Position numbers and translations under genes: made by a program
Notes under the pieces: generated by a model
Database searches by the model: none
What the model was told of the DNA's origin: nothing
What the model saw: the letters and a program-made list of their open reading frames with translations, nothing else
Source of the DNA: Cynocephalus volans
Lineage: Eukaryota; Chordata; Mammalia; Dermoptera; Cynocephalidae
DNA: 64,000 nt
Direction of reading: 5' to 3'
Assembly: GCF_027409185.1 (NCBI RefSeq)
Contig: NC_084472.1
Location: 95,124,427 to 95,188,426 of the forward strand
Shown: piece by piece, positions 11,515 to 23,564 of the stretch
Layout: every line of letters begins with the position of its first letter
How positions within the stretch are numbered: position 1 is the first letter of the stretch

Positions 11515-14500
11515 CTGCATAAATGTAAGGAGAGAGAAGTGAGCTAGAGCAGTGGCATTCCCAGAGTATTCGATACCCGAGTAGATAACTTTTTAATACT
11601 CTCCCCCTCATATGTCAAAATTATTTTCAGTAATAATCATGTCATACTCATTTTCTTGATCCATTCTTTCATTTTGAAACAATTTTTTGACTTTGCTTTG
11701 TTTTTCTTTTATTTTTCTAAAAAATTTATTTATTTTTGATTATACATATTTATGTACAGAGTTGATTACTAGTATTTGTGTACAGTAGGTGAAACAATAA
11801 TTTAAAAGGAATACATCTCAGCTTTAAAGATATTATTCAAATTCAGCAAAATATTTTGTGTATAAACTAAAGTTTGCCCTTACAAAACAAAAATATGATT
11901 CCTTGAAGTTCACACTCTGTCTCACAATCTCAAAGTGGCCTCAGAGAGTGGCAGAATAGAAGCCACTCTAGATCTGTTTCTTGCCTTTGCAATGTCTCTG
12001 TTATCTTTCTGAATCTACGATTTAAATGCAGTCTGCACTGGAAGCTCACTCAAAAGATTTTGAACCATTATGAACGATCTCTAAATGAATGCAGAGTGGA
12101 GTCTTTGTTTGTCAGGGGCTGACAATGTCCACGTAGAATACAATGTTTATTAAAGAATAAGTACTAAACATACGCTCATTTAAAGTTTATGTACAAGGGG
12201 TCATCAAAAAGTTCATGGAAGTACCCTCCTATGTTATTAAAATTCCACAGTAACTATAGCAATGGTTTAGAATTTAGACAACGAAATATCTTTAGGAGAG
12301 GAATATCTTATTACCAACATTGTTGAGAGTTGCTGGGAAATAGTGATAATGAAAAGCTTACATACTTTAAGCTGGTTTTACTATTATTTTTGTCTTCTCT
12401 ACAGATCATGCTCCGCTTATTGCCTGCACCCAGGGGAGATTGCTTCCACTGCCTTGCAAAAACCAAAGACCACTGGGCTCCAGAAATCTCAACTAAGGCC
12501 CCTGAAGCCATGCAGTTGTGTCCGCCCAGCAAGGATATATGCCCATAGAACTGCAAAACGTCCAAACTTATAGCATCCTTAGAGATCATCTAGGTAAAGC
12601 TCTCATGTTGCAGGTTTAAAAAATAAAGGAAGCTCTGAAAAGTTAAATAAATTGAATACAGTCATGCAGCTAGTGAGTGGCAGATTCGAGAGTAGAAAAC
12701 TCAGGTCTCATGACTCCCATTCCAAAGTACTCATTGCACCATCATAGATAAACATTCTGTATATATTTTGAATAAATAACTACACAAACTTTGGCCAGTT
12801 GAGGGAATTACAGGGCATTTCTATAAAAAAAGGAAATATGGTAAATCAAGAGAAAATAATAAAAAACTCAATTGATTTGGACGCAACTATGTAATGATGA
12901 ACTTGGCTTCTTTGGGTGTTGCCTTTTGACCTTTGAAACAGGAGCCATTTAGCCACCACTCTCAGTTCAGCTGGCTCAGACTCTGGAACCAGTCCCACTC
13001 TTTGGAACTCTCAGCTCAGTGTCGGCATCCAGTCCTGGGCACGCCGCCTTCTTTGGGCTTGCAGGCTGGCTCCATGAGCCCTGCTCTCTTTTCTGTGATC
13101 TCGGGTCCAGTTGTGACCTCTTCTTCCTCTCCTAGACTGAGTCTCTTCTTATTTCCCATCCTTCCTCCACTCCAGTTCCTCTGGGTCACCGGCCCTGCTG
13201 AGCTTTCTCAATCCTTCCAGGGAGGAGAGCTGGGTTTTTGAACCCTCGTTTCCAAGACAGGGTCCCCACTACCTGCCATTGGACCTGCTGTTTGCCCAGC
13301 CTTCTGCCGACCCTGCATGTTTGATTCATTCACCCTGGTTCTGTCGATAGATGGGGTCGGACAATGGCTCACACACACACACATTCCCCAGCCTTCTGGA
13401 AGGAGAAGCATTATAACCGGTAGAACATGTCAGACCAATGGAAGTACACTAATTCAGCAACCTCAATTGGGAAGCAAGCATAAGCTTCAGCTTTGCAATA
13501 GAGTAGAAGTCACATGTTTTACTTAAGTAGAAATTAAGAGGCTACTATTATGATGTCCAAGTAATCTGTGCCCCATAAACATTCTAGCCACACTGTACCT
13601 CTGAGATTAATGGACCTCTGGACTGATGTCTAATTTGATGTGTTTTCTTTATCATGTAACAGAAATTCAAGCTATCCTAGATGACAATAACCATCTGTAA
13701 ATCCTATGGGTTGTTGTGGGAATTAAACGAGATCATCATATATTTAAAACGTGGAGAATAGTGTCTGACCCACAGTAAGTGCTAGCTAAGTGCTACTTGT
13801 TTTGTGGTGGTCTCATGTGATCTCCATGACAAACTTGTGGTGGAGGCAAAGTAGCTATTATCCATTTAAATTTACAGACGTCAAGCAGCTCACCCCAACA
13901 AGGTAGTGAAAAACCAGACCTTTTGACTCCAAGAATAAAGTTTTCTCTGGTTCAGGCTTTTGCTCTCAATTCACATAGTGATCAGCATATGGGTGCAGTT
14001 TCCCTTTATTTGCACAAATCTCATGCACAGCACCATTGTTTAAGTGGATTCTTTGTTTGCTATGCCCAGGCTTTAACAAAGAGTTCCAAGTCAAACAGAA
14101 CTCGATGCTGGGGATGACAGCATGACCTTCCTGGAAGGGCTAGAGATGCCTTTCCAAAGCATACATTAGAATCTCCCGGTGAGGAGACGCTGGTCAAAAA
14201 CTCATCTCCAAAATGAATGAACAAATGCAAGAAGCAAGAAGTAAATACAAGAAGCAAAGAAGCGAATACAAAGCAAGAAGTAAGCAGGACAAAGGACCAT
14301 GATCAAGAAGAGGATACAATCAAACCTTATTCATTAAAAGTGACCTGACTATTAATAACCTCTCTCATTCGACAGAATTGTGTTGGAGGAGAAAAGAAAT
14401 TCATTAGGTGAATCCCTGAGGGCTGCTTCGATGGGGCTTACATGTTAAACAGTCACTAGTATCAAAGATCCATAGCTGGTTGGTTTTTCCCCCCTGATGG

Positions 14501-17500
14501 GCAGCTAAGAGGGATGGCCAGCCCCGAGGGCAGCATCCAAGTCACTACACTGTGCATTTTTTTGTGTAGCTCAGGTGTTTCCCGAGTTATATAAACCGAG
14601 AGCCATGCACGCTCATGTTTCTGTTCTCCATGAGACACCCCATAGGAAAGAAGACTTTTCTAAGAACACCGCTGAGAAGGTGAGCAAGTGACTCCAGGAG
14701 ATGAATATGTAGAAAGACGAAAGCCTTTTCGTTCCCTACTCCCTCCCAAAACCCTCCTACCACTTCTTAACGTATCATTTTCTTAAAATAGCAATTTCTG
14801 AGAATTAGATATTTCTATTCCAGGGTAAAGGCCTGAATCTGAAGTGTTTTCTAGAACATCGATCAGATCACAGTTGAGGACTCTCTTTTTGGAAAACTTG
14901 ATCCTCTTGGCTCCCCGGAGACGGTGACGGTGACGGTGACGGCGCTGTCCTGGTTTCCTCCCGCCTCCCTGATGGGCTTCAGTCTCTGATTGGCAGCTGC
15001 GGCTCGACTTCCTCTCCTGCCAGATCCGAGCCCCAAGACCGTGGCCTGGCGACTCCTCTCTAACGACACTCAGTGTCTGGTGCCCTCGCAAGCGGCTTGG
15101 CAGCATCTATACACGGAAAGCTGCCCCAGCTCCCATCCCGACCCTGCCTTAAACTCCAGATCTGAATAATCTGTCGCTTACTCAGCACGGCCACGTGGAA
15201 GACTAGTTGCATCTCAGATTTAACACGAGCAGACCTGATCTCTGGATGCCCCTCCAGACCTGCTGCTGCCCCGGTGTTCCCTTTATCAGTAAATGGCAGC
15301 TCTATTCACACAGTTGCTCGGGACAGAAACCTCAGAGTCTCACTTGATTCTTTTCTTTCTCTTCTGAGCCACATCCAATCCAGCACCAAATTTTTGGCTT
15401 TGGCTTCAAAATAGACCTTGGACCCAGTCTCTTCTCTCCCCACCCGTGGCTGCCACCCTAGGCCAAGCCACATCTCACCCAGACTATTAAAAGCCTCCGG
15501 AGTAGGAGCTAGCTTCCACCCTAGCACTCTTCCCTTTGAAAACAAAAATCAGGTCACGGGCACTGCTCTGTTCAGAACCCTCCAATGACTGTCATCTAAT
15601 TTAGAAGAAAGCTGTTGGGCTTCCTATACCCAAGAAGGCCTCGCCATCTCCCATCTCACACCTCACGGGCCTTTGGCCACACTGGCCAGTGGTACAAGCC
15701 CACCTCAGAGCTCTTGCCCACCCCGTGCCCTTGGACTGCGTGGCTCTTTCAGATGTCAGCAGGGTTTGCTTCCTTGCTTCCGGCAGGCCTCTGACTTTCC
15801 CTGTGTTATTGGTTGAATTACATACCCTGCAAAAGATACGTCAAAGTCCTAACCCCTGGCCCCTGGGAATGTGGCCTCATTTGGAAATAGGGCATTTGTT
15901 AATGTAATCAGATTAAAATGAGGTCATTAGGGTAGGTTTTCTTCCAATATGACTGATGTCCTTATAAGAAGCGAAGAGACACATGCACAGAAGAAAATGC
16001 CACGCAAAGACAGAGACACCCAGAGAGAAGACAGCCAAGTGGCAGTAAAGGGAGTGATTAGAGTGGTGCGGCCACAGCCTGAGACCACCACCAGAAACTG
16101 GGAAGCAGCAAGAAAGGGATCTACCAGAGTCTCAGAAGCAGCAGGCCCTGCTGACATTTTGATTTTGAACTTCTGGCCTCCAGGATTGTGAGAGAATAAA
16201 CTTCTGTCATCTTAAGACACCTGGTTCAGGGTACTTTGTTACAGCAGCCCTAGGAAATGAATACACCCTGATCAGTGATTCTTCATGCCACTTACCCTTT
16301 CCTGCAATCATATCTTTAATTGTTTACTTATTATCTGTCTTCTCCATGTGATTATGAGCACCACAGAAAAGGGCTGTACAACTTGCTCAGGGAAAATCAT
16401 CGCTCCTTGGAACTCTTCTCGCTCCTCTGACCACCCGGTCTCTCTCTTGCCCTCAAACTTTTCTCTTTCTTGGCCCTAAGAATCAAAGATTATTTTGTAT
16501 ATCAAACATACAGGCCGAGATCCTAAATGCTTTGAAATGTTCATTATTTGTAGTCATAAACAATGAGGAATTTTGTAATTCTTTTTTCATCATAAAGATT
16601 TACTTTATTGAAACAATTGATTGCACTTATCTGTGGGGTACAGAATTGAATATCAGTATCTGTGTGCAATATGTGATGTTCAAATCAGGATAATTAGTAT
16701 ATTTAACGTTACACGATGTAATCGTTTTTTGTGGCCCTTTGCCAATTTCTAGCTAACTTCCCCTCCCCCTCCCCTTTCCCACCTCTAGTAACCCCAGTTT
16801 TGTTCTCTCCTTCATTATAACGATTTCTTAACTATTTTTTACTCTCTTTTTCTACAAGACACAAACGTGATAGCAGGTCCTGGTTAGAGAATCCCTGTCA
16901 CTGTGTAGCTCTCCTTACCTTCTTAGAGATCTGGCTGTGCTACCCTCATATTATAATGAATCTCTTTAGTCCTCCCAGAAAGAAAACCCTCTCATAGGAT
17001 CCAAAGAAAACCCACATTAGACTGAAGATCAAATTAGCACAGAACAAGGGTCTGGTGTAGTTCAACAAAACAGCAGTGACAAAACTATTTATCTTTCCTT
17101 ATTTGCTCCTGACATTGAATAAAAATATGTAGGTCATCAAAAGTTGGTAAGTGCCTACGATTTTGTACTTTTTAATGTGAAAATAGTAGCACCATATAAA
17201 TAAGCAAAGCAGCACAGATTCCATACAAATGCTGAAAATCAGGTGCTGTGAGCAACGTCTGACTCCAAGTGGGATCCTGGGTTACATATTAACTGTTTTC
17301 ATGCCTCAATTTCATCCCACAGGAGTGATGAATATGTGCCCTTCCAGGTTTCTCCTCCTCACCCCACTCATAAGGAGAAATAACCTGATTTCTAAAAATT
17401 TAAACCATTTTAGAATTTGGCAAAGCAAACTTCGCTGGGTGAGGACACATGTCTGCCCCCATGTGCACTTGCAGGGAAGCCTTTTCCTCTTGGAAGTCTC

Positions 17501-19438
17501 TCTCCCAGATGTGATCACGAAAACCAAAAGGCGGTGGGACAAGATGCACTGCAGCTCGTGCTTGGGGATGGCCCGGCTGGCAGCATATCCCAACCTGCCA
17601 GTCAGAGGCTGGCACTGGAAGGGCTTCCTGTAAAATCTACTCTCATTGGTTGTTCCTGGCCACAGCCCGCCACACAACTCAAAACAGAAAAAAAAAAAAC
17701 ATTCTTAATAGGTGTAAGAAAACCGTTATATAACTTAATGAAGCAGATTTCCTTTTTCATGTATGTGTTCAGTATTTTACCTATTAATAGTCTATACATT
17801 ATATATGGTGTTTTAAAAAACAAAAACCACAGTGCTATTATCACATCTAACATTGATCAATTATTTATTATAAAATATTCATCTGCATTCAACTTTCTCT
17901 GATTGACTTATGAATGTTTATTGTTTATATGAATTATTTAAACGGATGTTAATTTAATTAGGAAGATATTTGTAATAATCCACATGGTCTGGGTGCACCT
18001 TGGCTGGGAGAGATCCAGAACGTAGAGGCTGAAGCTGCCTCCTGAACCTCTGAGACCGGCATCTCGAGCATCAGCAAGTGAATAGACAATCTGAAATTAT
18101 TTTGTCTGGCCATCGCCTGCCCTATTCAAAAAATAATACCAAATACTGCATTTCCATCATTTCAGCACTCACCTACAAGACCTGCCAGGATCATTTTAAT
18201 ACTGCATTTTACAAACTAAACTCATGGCAGCTTCTCTCCGGGCAAAGGGTGTTACTCTGTCCAGTAGTAGCGTTGTCTACACTTTATTAAGCAAGGCTCT
18301 AAGCTTAAGGATCCTTATGCTCAACTTCAAGTCCCACGACCATTTTGGACTTTGCAAAGTCAATGTGGTGTTTTTTGGCAAATGCTTGTAGTTTCATAGG
18401 AAAGAAAGGAACTGGTCAGGATTGAGGAGTGGATAAAATGGGAGCCAGGTTGAGCTGGCTCCAGCACGAGGTTGCATAACAGCAAAAGCTGCTTTTCAAC
18501 CAAATCTAAGCAAAACTTGTGGCTGTAGCCGAGGAATTTCAAAGGAGGTTTGAGGATACCAGGACGTAAGCAGATGAAAGATGTGCTGCTGTGCAAATAA
18601 CACCAATTAAAGAAACAACGGAGCAAGCAAAGCAATTAAATGCTAATATATATATATACAATATGTATAAAAGTAATACACACGCGCACACAAATACACC
18701 CATAAAAATAAGGCCTGACCCCGTGGCTATGAGTCTACACAATCGGGTGGACCCAGGGCAGGAACACATTTTAAGAAGTGCAGTGGCACAGGGTTCCGTA
18801 TGCTGTACAAAAAAGCATTTTCTTCACCTTTTCCCATCCAATTAGATAAGAAACGCAACAGCTGTGGAGTTTGGATTTGTTTTGAGGTTTAATACATAGA
18901 AATTTTTGGCCGAAGACCTAGACAGTCCTTGCAGGATTCGAGCCCACGGTGGTATACGAATGGAATCCAGGACTGCGGAGGGGACGAGGGGGACGCTTGG
19001 AATTTTGCAAGAACCAGCAACTGTCTCGTTTAGGTGGCACCCGCGCTCAGGAGCAGAGGCCGGGGCAGCGCGGCGCCGAGGTGGCAGCCACCCACCGCTC
19101 CCGAGCCACCTCCCAGGCCGACACGTTGACACTGTGGGCTGGACCAGGCGCCGGCTGGGGATGCTCCTAAGGGTCACGGTAGCTGTCACCTTTCCAGAGG
19201 GCTCCCCGGGGAGGTGAAGAGTGGCTCTGCCTACGAGGAGCGGGCAGGGGCACGAGCAGGGAGTGGCGCGCGGGCACAGCCACGAAAGGTCGAAAGTCAG
19301 GGGAGTCGCTGGCGGGCGGAAGAAGGGGGCTGAGGTCCGGGGCTCAAGTCAGGGCACAGGCCGGGCAGCCCCGAGTCACTCACCAGCCTCCAGCGCCTCG
19401 TGCACCAGCAGAAGACCAAGCAGCAGCCAAACCCTCAT
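11217..19438 (-). CDS. PDGFRL: PDGFRL, platelet-derived growth factor receptor-like protein, 5' part only
   Basis: PDGFRL is a secreted Ig-domain protein related to the ligand-binding region of PDGF receptors and a proposed tumour suppressor at 8p22; its biochemical role is poorly defined. Two coding exons are present, 19384-19438 and 11217-11514, giving 117 of about 375 residues. The first is a signal peptide. The second has a basic, lysine- and proline-rich linker (KNKRSKEPGENRIKPTNKK) and the start of the first Ig-like domain (AATLSLVAGQTVELRC, with the domain's first cysteine). Splice sites and phase agree. The rest of the gene must lie left of base 1: no later exon was found in 1-11216. 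It is downstream of and co-oriented with SLC7A2, about 11 kb from that stop codon, matching the human order. Confidence 0.95.
11700..11830 (-). repeat. L1 3'-end fragment
   Basis: The stretch ttatttttgattatacatat followed by gtacagagttgattactagt and tgtgtacagtaggtgaaac resembles the L1 3' terminus in reverse, as at 16600 and 57330. Confidence 0.5.
12194..12229. mobile_element. Internally deleted mariner-type MITE remnant
   Basis: A 36-base element between TA dinucleotides keeps one terminal repeat (tcatcaaaaagttcatgga) and only the last bases of the other (gtaccctcct). It matches the ends of the fuller copies at 41194, 42248, 52350 and 63106. Confidence 0.6.
12600..12755 (-). repeat. MIR SINE
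   Basis: The reversed MIR middle is visible: agtcatgcagctagtgagtg, gcagattcgag and aactcaggtctcatgactcc. Confidence 0.6.
13690..13935. repeat. Two MIR fragments in opposite orientation
   Basis: The first (to about 13800) is plus: ttgttgtgggaattaaacga and cacagtaagtgctagctaag. The second (about 13810-13935) is minus: tagctattatccatttaaat and acaaggtagtgaaaaacc. Together they form a diverged inverted pair. Confidence 0.5.
15170..15798 (+). repeat. L2 LINE, left part
   Basis: L2 landmarks appear in order: gagccacatccaatccagca, gaaccctccaatgactgtca, and catctcacacctcacgggcc, then tttggccacactgg. It resumes at 16271 after a solo LTR. Confidence 0.65.
15804..16265 (+). mobile_element. Solo MLT1-type MaLR LTR
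   Basis: The element begins tgttattggttgaattacat and ends taggaaatgaatacaca. Internal landmarks are aaatgaggtcattagggtag, atatgactgatgtccttata and ctggcctccaggattgtgag. The 5-bp target duplication ccctg is at 15799-15803 and 16266-16270. At 462 bp it is a complete solo LTR; no internal retroviral genes are present. Confidence 0.8.
16271..16400 (+). repeat. L2 LINE, right part
   Basis: The segment ttgtttacttattatctgtc followed by attatgagcaccacagaaaa continues the L2 interrupted by the LTR. The join supports insertion of the LTR into a pre-existing L2. Confidence 0.55.
16575..16860 (-). repeat. L1 3'UTR fragment
   Basis: The sequence tctgtggggtacagaattga, then caatatgtgatgttcaaatc and aggataattagtatatttaa, matches the reversed L1 3' end also present at 57360. 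A pyrimidine-rich ccctccccct patch is characteristic of the 3'UTR. Confidence 0.7.
16861..18929. other. PDGFRL intron 1, nothing recognised
   Basis: The overlapping frames at 17229-17902 encode no domain I recognise and have no splice or homology support. A short (TA)n run is at 18648-18659. Nothing else was identified. Confidence 0.45.
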
Positions 19439-20270
19439 CTTCGGGGACGCGGGCGGGGGCAGGTGCCGGGGACCGCGGGTCGCAGGCGCGCGGCGGGCTG
19501 CGCAGGGCGGGGCGGGGCGGGCGCCCGGGACGCCACGGCTGGAGTGTTCGGTTTCATGCGGAGGAACACAGTTTGGGGGAAAAAGTTGGTTTTTTCTTTT
19601 TTTTTAATTCCCTGTGTAATGTGACCTCTGCTGCCCCCTGGCGGAAGCGTGGTGAGCAGCGCAGTTTCCAAGCGCGGGCGGGGGACGGCTCAGGGCGAAA
19701 TGTCAATGACAGTCAACCCTTGATTTGTCCCCAGCGCTCGGCGTGGTGGGGTTTTTTGTTTGTTTTTACCAAGTTTACCAAGTTCAGGAAGGCCCAGCGT
19801 AATTCTGCGGGTACTGATGGGGTATATAGTTCACCATAATTGTTCAAATGTCACCTGCGTTCGTTTCACTTGCTCAGGTAGGGCCTTAGTGGCCTGTAAA
19901 AAAGGCCCGGTAAATATTTCTGCTCATTCCCTGTTGTCTTTCACCTGCACTCGTTAGCAAGGCCATTTGCCCTCAGTTGTTCTTGCCAGGGATGGACGGT
20001 GCACCCAGCCCTGCACCTGCGGGCCAGGTGGGGCGGGTGGAGGCATCGTGGGAGGAAAGTGGGAAATCAGACGGGACAGAGAGGCTGGGCCTGCGGGGCG
20101 CGAGGCTGTGGTGGGCCGAGGATTTGGACAGTCGTGTGCTCCTCTGCGAGGAGCCCCCCGAGGTTCTGAGCTCCCGACTCACACGGTCAAAGCAGCGTGC
20201 AGGGAGGTCGGTGTGTCCCCCAGGCGAGAAGCGGGGCCTCGGCTTCCAGCCACTCGCATTGTGACCTTAG
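18930..20270. promoter_or_regulatory. CpG island over PDGFRL exon 1 and promoter
   Basis: CpG dinucleotides are dense here and rare in the flanks. The core at about 19030-19560 has GC-box runs (ggcggggcggggcgg at 19506-19520) just upstream of the ATG on the minus strand. Transcription probably starts between 19439 and about 19560. No TATA box was seen in a convincing position. Open frames crossing the island in several directions are composition artefacts. Confidence 0.8.
19384..19438 (-). CDS. PDGFRL: PDGFRL exon 1 coding part, signal peptide
   Basis: The ATG at 19436-19438 opens MRVWLLLGLLLVHEALEA, a classic signal peptide with one basic residue and a leucine core. The exon ends with one base of a valine codon before donor gtgagt. 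The second residue is arginine where I recall lysine in human. It lies inside the CpG island. Confidence 0.94.
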
Positions 20271-20779
20271 CGCCCAACATTACTATTAAAGAGAACTCAG
20301 TTCGAGATCCCAGGAAGGGGACTTGCTGCCTCAACACCCAAGCGAACAAGTGCTGCGGTGTGTGATGAGCCAGTGCTTCTCAGCCACCTCGTGCAGGGGG
20401 AACCACGAATTCCACACTGTGCTGCCAGCTCTAACCCTGGCTTTGCCTGGGAATAAAGACCAAGGTTCGGGTCTTTACTGCCACGAGCTCTCAGCTCTTT
20501 TCTCAACTCTCTTCATCTTCTGGATTTGGAGTCTCATTTATAAAGGGAGGGAACTGGACTTGACTATTATTTCAACAGGCGTTTCCTCCATGCTTGCATG
20601 TCATGGATATGCAGACTGGACACCAGCCAGGAGACAGGCACTTAGAGCACTCGATGCAGCGTGTCACATTCTCGGCAGAGTTCTGGGCAAAGACCTCCAG
20701 GAGCGCTCACAGGACGGGCTACATCTGCCCGGGCTGCCCCGTTTCTGAGACCCTTTTCCAAACTTCTGACCGCATGAGT

Positions 20780-21540
20780 TGACTAGCCTTTCCCATGCTG
20801 TGTTGGAGACGGGGGTTCAGTCCAGACTCCTCCTCTGCCTCACCCCACACAGTCGCTAGGTCCTGCCAGCTCTACCTGCTGGGTGGGCACCGAGTCCACC
20901 CTCTTTTGCCATCACATCCAGCTTCTCCGCCCTGGCTCAGGCTATTGTCCTCTCTCACCGAGTGCTGTCACAGCCTCATTGGTCTCCCTGTCTCTCCCTC
21001 TTGCACCTCAACCCATTCTTTCCTCAGAAACTAGATCTATCTTCCAATGAAACTCCAAAATATCTCGCCCTATTGAATCCCTTCGAAGGCTCTCCCCAGG
21101 GCTCATATTCTGGAGTTCTCGGCCCCTGCTTGTTTCTCCAGCTTCCTGCCTGGGTGATCACTCCTCATCCTGCCCTCCACACCTCACGACAGCACACTCC
21201 CAGTGCCCACCCACTCGCACCTTCTGCACCCCCGCCACCATCTGCATCCACTGTGCCTGTTGTCCCCTCTGCCCCCAATAGTCCCCTCCCCCATTTCACC
21301 ACCTGCCCACCCTCTCGCCTCATCCCAATCGCTGCTCTCACTCATCCTACAAAATTTAGCTCAGACCTTACCTCCTTCCTCCTGGTTAGGCAAAGCACTT
21401 CAGTGTGAATACCTCTGTCATAACATATAAAACAAAATTCAGACTTTACCTGTTTACCTGTTCATGCTTTACTCTTGCACTATCCTATGAGTTCAAGGGC
21501 AGGAAATGTGTCTCATTAAAGTTTGCCTTCTGCCACCAGG
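20780..21540 (+). repeat. L2 LINE fragment
   Basis: L2-like order is seen upstream of PDGFRL: ctattgtcctctctcaccga, gtctccctgtctctccctct, gatcactcctcatcctg, and near the end tatgagttcaagggcaggaa. Long proline/serine frames here are L2 shadows. Confidence 0.5.
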
Positions 21541-21550
21541 TCCTGGTGTA

Positions 21551-21700
21551 GTGGTACCTCATTTTAATGTGCAATTTCCTGATGACATGATGGTGAGTAT
21601 CCTTTCATATGCTTATTTGTCATCCATATATCTTCTTTGTGAAGTGTCTTCAGATCTTTTGCCCATTTAATTGGGCTGTCTGTTTCCTTACCCTGACCTG
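21551..21700 (-). repeat. L1 ORF2 fragment
   Basis: The sequence cttctttgtgaagtgtcttc followed by agatcttttgcccatttaat is the reversed, conserved L1 ORF2 C-terminal stretch. Confidence 0.65.
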
Positions 21701-21734
21701 GGTGAATTTTGCCTCAGTGAAGCTGACATAAAAG

Positions 21735-21970
21735 CAGGGGGTAGTACAATGTTAAGACCACAGACTGGATTTGAATTTACTAGTTAGTAGTTGTGTGATC
21801 TTGGGCAAGTTACTTAATTTCTCTGTGTCTCAGTTTCCCCATCTCTAAAGTGAGGGTAATGCTATCTCATATACTTGTTTTGAGGATTAAACAAATTAAT
21901 ACATTAAATGAATTAACATGTATAAAATACTTAGAATGGTGCCAAAATGCCCAGCACATAGGAAGCACCA
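21735..21970 (+). repeat. MIR SINE, nearly full length
   Basis: Very clear: tgtgatcttgggcaagttac, ttaatttctctgtgtctcag, tttccccatctctaaagtga, aggattaaacaaatt and gcccagcacataggaagcac. Confidence 0.85.
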
Positions 21971-23198
21971 TGAGTTAGTTTATGTAAGTGTACAGATGTA
22001 GAAAAATATTCACTAGACAATGGTGACAATGACAATGAACATTTTACAGTGCTTACTATGTGGCATCAGGACTGTGCTAAGCGTTTTATATTCCTTGGTG
22101 CTGGGAAGCTTATTCTGAGGTCCATTGTCCAATGTCAGGGGGAAAGATGAAACAGTAGTTAGGCCAAATAGAGCAACATGAAATGGGTTCAGGAACTTAA
22201 AAGAGACATGCAATTTTATAGCCAATGGTTCCAGTTGTATCCTCTTTTAAAGAAAGAGCAAATTCTTATTGAACTTTTGCAAATAACCACATTGTCATAA
22301 AAATCAATGTCATAAGGATACTCACAGTTTTCAAATTTTGGAGGAATCAAATAGGGAACAAAAGCAAATGTTTCTACCTTTGTTCATAAAAGTATGTTTT
22401 ACCAAATTGCTGTAAGTTATAGATAGCTTAAGAGAAAAAGTTTCCTTAAATCTGGAAAACAAAACGTTTAAGTAAAGAACCAACAACGAAAGTTACAAAA
22501 CATTATCTTTATCAGTTACTTAACTTTACATAATTAATGTTTGCTTTGCTTGATCTTAATTAGCAGTTTTATAAACCCATCAGATTTATTAGAGTTCTGA
22601 AAAACTTTTATCTTGTCCATTGATCTTAAAGTTATTTGAAACCTGTGTTTAAGAGTACTTGTCATAGTCTTTTCCATGAATCTGATTACAGATGTCTTTA
22701 GAGAAAAATCAAAATTGCTTGTAATTTTCCTAAGAGCAGATCTGTACTTCAAGAAAACACTGTTCTAATATGGGGGAAATTTAGTTTTGCATCCGTGTCT
22801 TTTAAATATCCAAACTCAATCTTTAGAAAGACTTAGAAATAATTTTCTTTTAATTATAGTAAACTTAATCACATTTTAAAAATAATTTTACCCTTCATAA
22901 ACCATTATTACGATTAACTCAGACATTTCACATGTTTTGGACTTTGTTTTGTTTCATATTTCTTCTTTACTAAATAACCAGTCATTTTGTTTTAGAACAA
23001 AAGTAAAAGGAAAGACTCCTACTTACCTGTCCCTTTTTATCAACAATACTAACAGCCTCATTTATCTAAAAATTGCATAAACACAGATCATGTAATTGCA
23101 ATATAAAAAAACTATTTTGGAATTCTATTTTCCCAAGCCTCTTCTACATCACATACATTTTAGCTAAATCTGGATATCTAAACTTATCCTAGGTTTGT

Positions 23199-23560
23199 GT
23201 TATGCACTGAATTTTGTCCCCCACAAAATTCATATTTGAAGTCCTAAACCTCAACATCCCAGAATGTGACTGTATTTGGAGACAGGATCTTTAGAGTAAT
23301 TAAATTTAAATGAAGTCATGAGGGTGGGTCCTAATCCAATATGTCTGGTGTCCTTTTAAGAAGAGGAAATTTCGACACCAATATAGGCACAGGGAGGAGA
23401 CCATGTGAAGACACAGGGAGAAAGACATATAAAAGCCAAGAACAGAGGCCTAAGAAGAAACCAGTTCTGCCGACATCTTGATCTCAGACTTCTAGCCTCC
23501 AGAACTGGGAGAAAATACATTTCTATTGTTTAAGCCACAAGTCTGTGGCTAGCACAGGGG
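23199..23560 (+). mobile_element. MLT1-type MaLR LTR fragment
   Basis: The element has tgttatgcactgaattttgt, tgaagtcatgagggtgggtc, ccaatatgtctggtgtcctt, and agcctccagaactgggagaa then tctattgtttaagccacaag. It is diverged and related to the copies at 15804 and 61127. Confidence 0.7.
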
Positions 23561-23564
23561 TCTG

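Noticed and set aside
17229..17902. Overlapping frames of 134 and 161 residues in PDGFRL intron 1
   Set aside because: No domain, signal peptide or splice context was recognised, and frames on the opposite strand are equally long; probably chance.
18906..20365. Many open frames across the CpG island
   Set aside because: High GC content removes stop codons; only the 18-residue signal-peptide exon is supported by splice site and homology.
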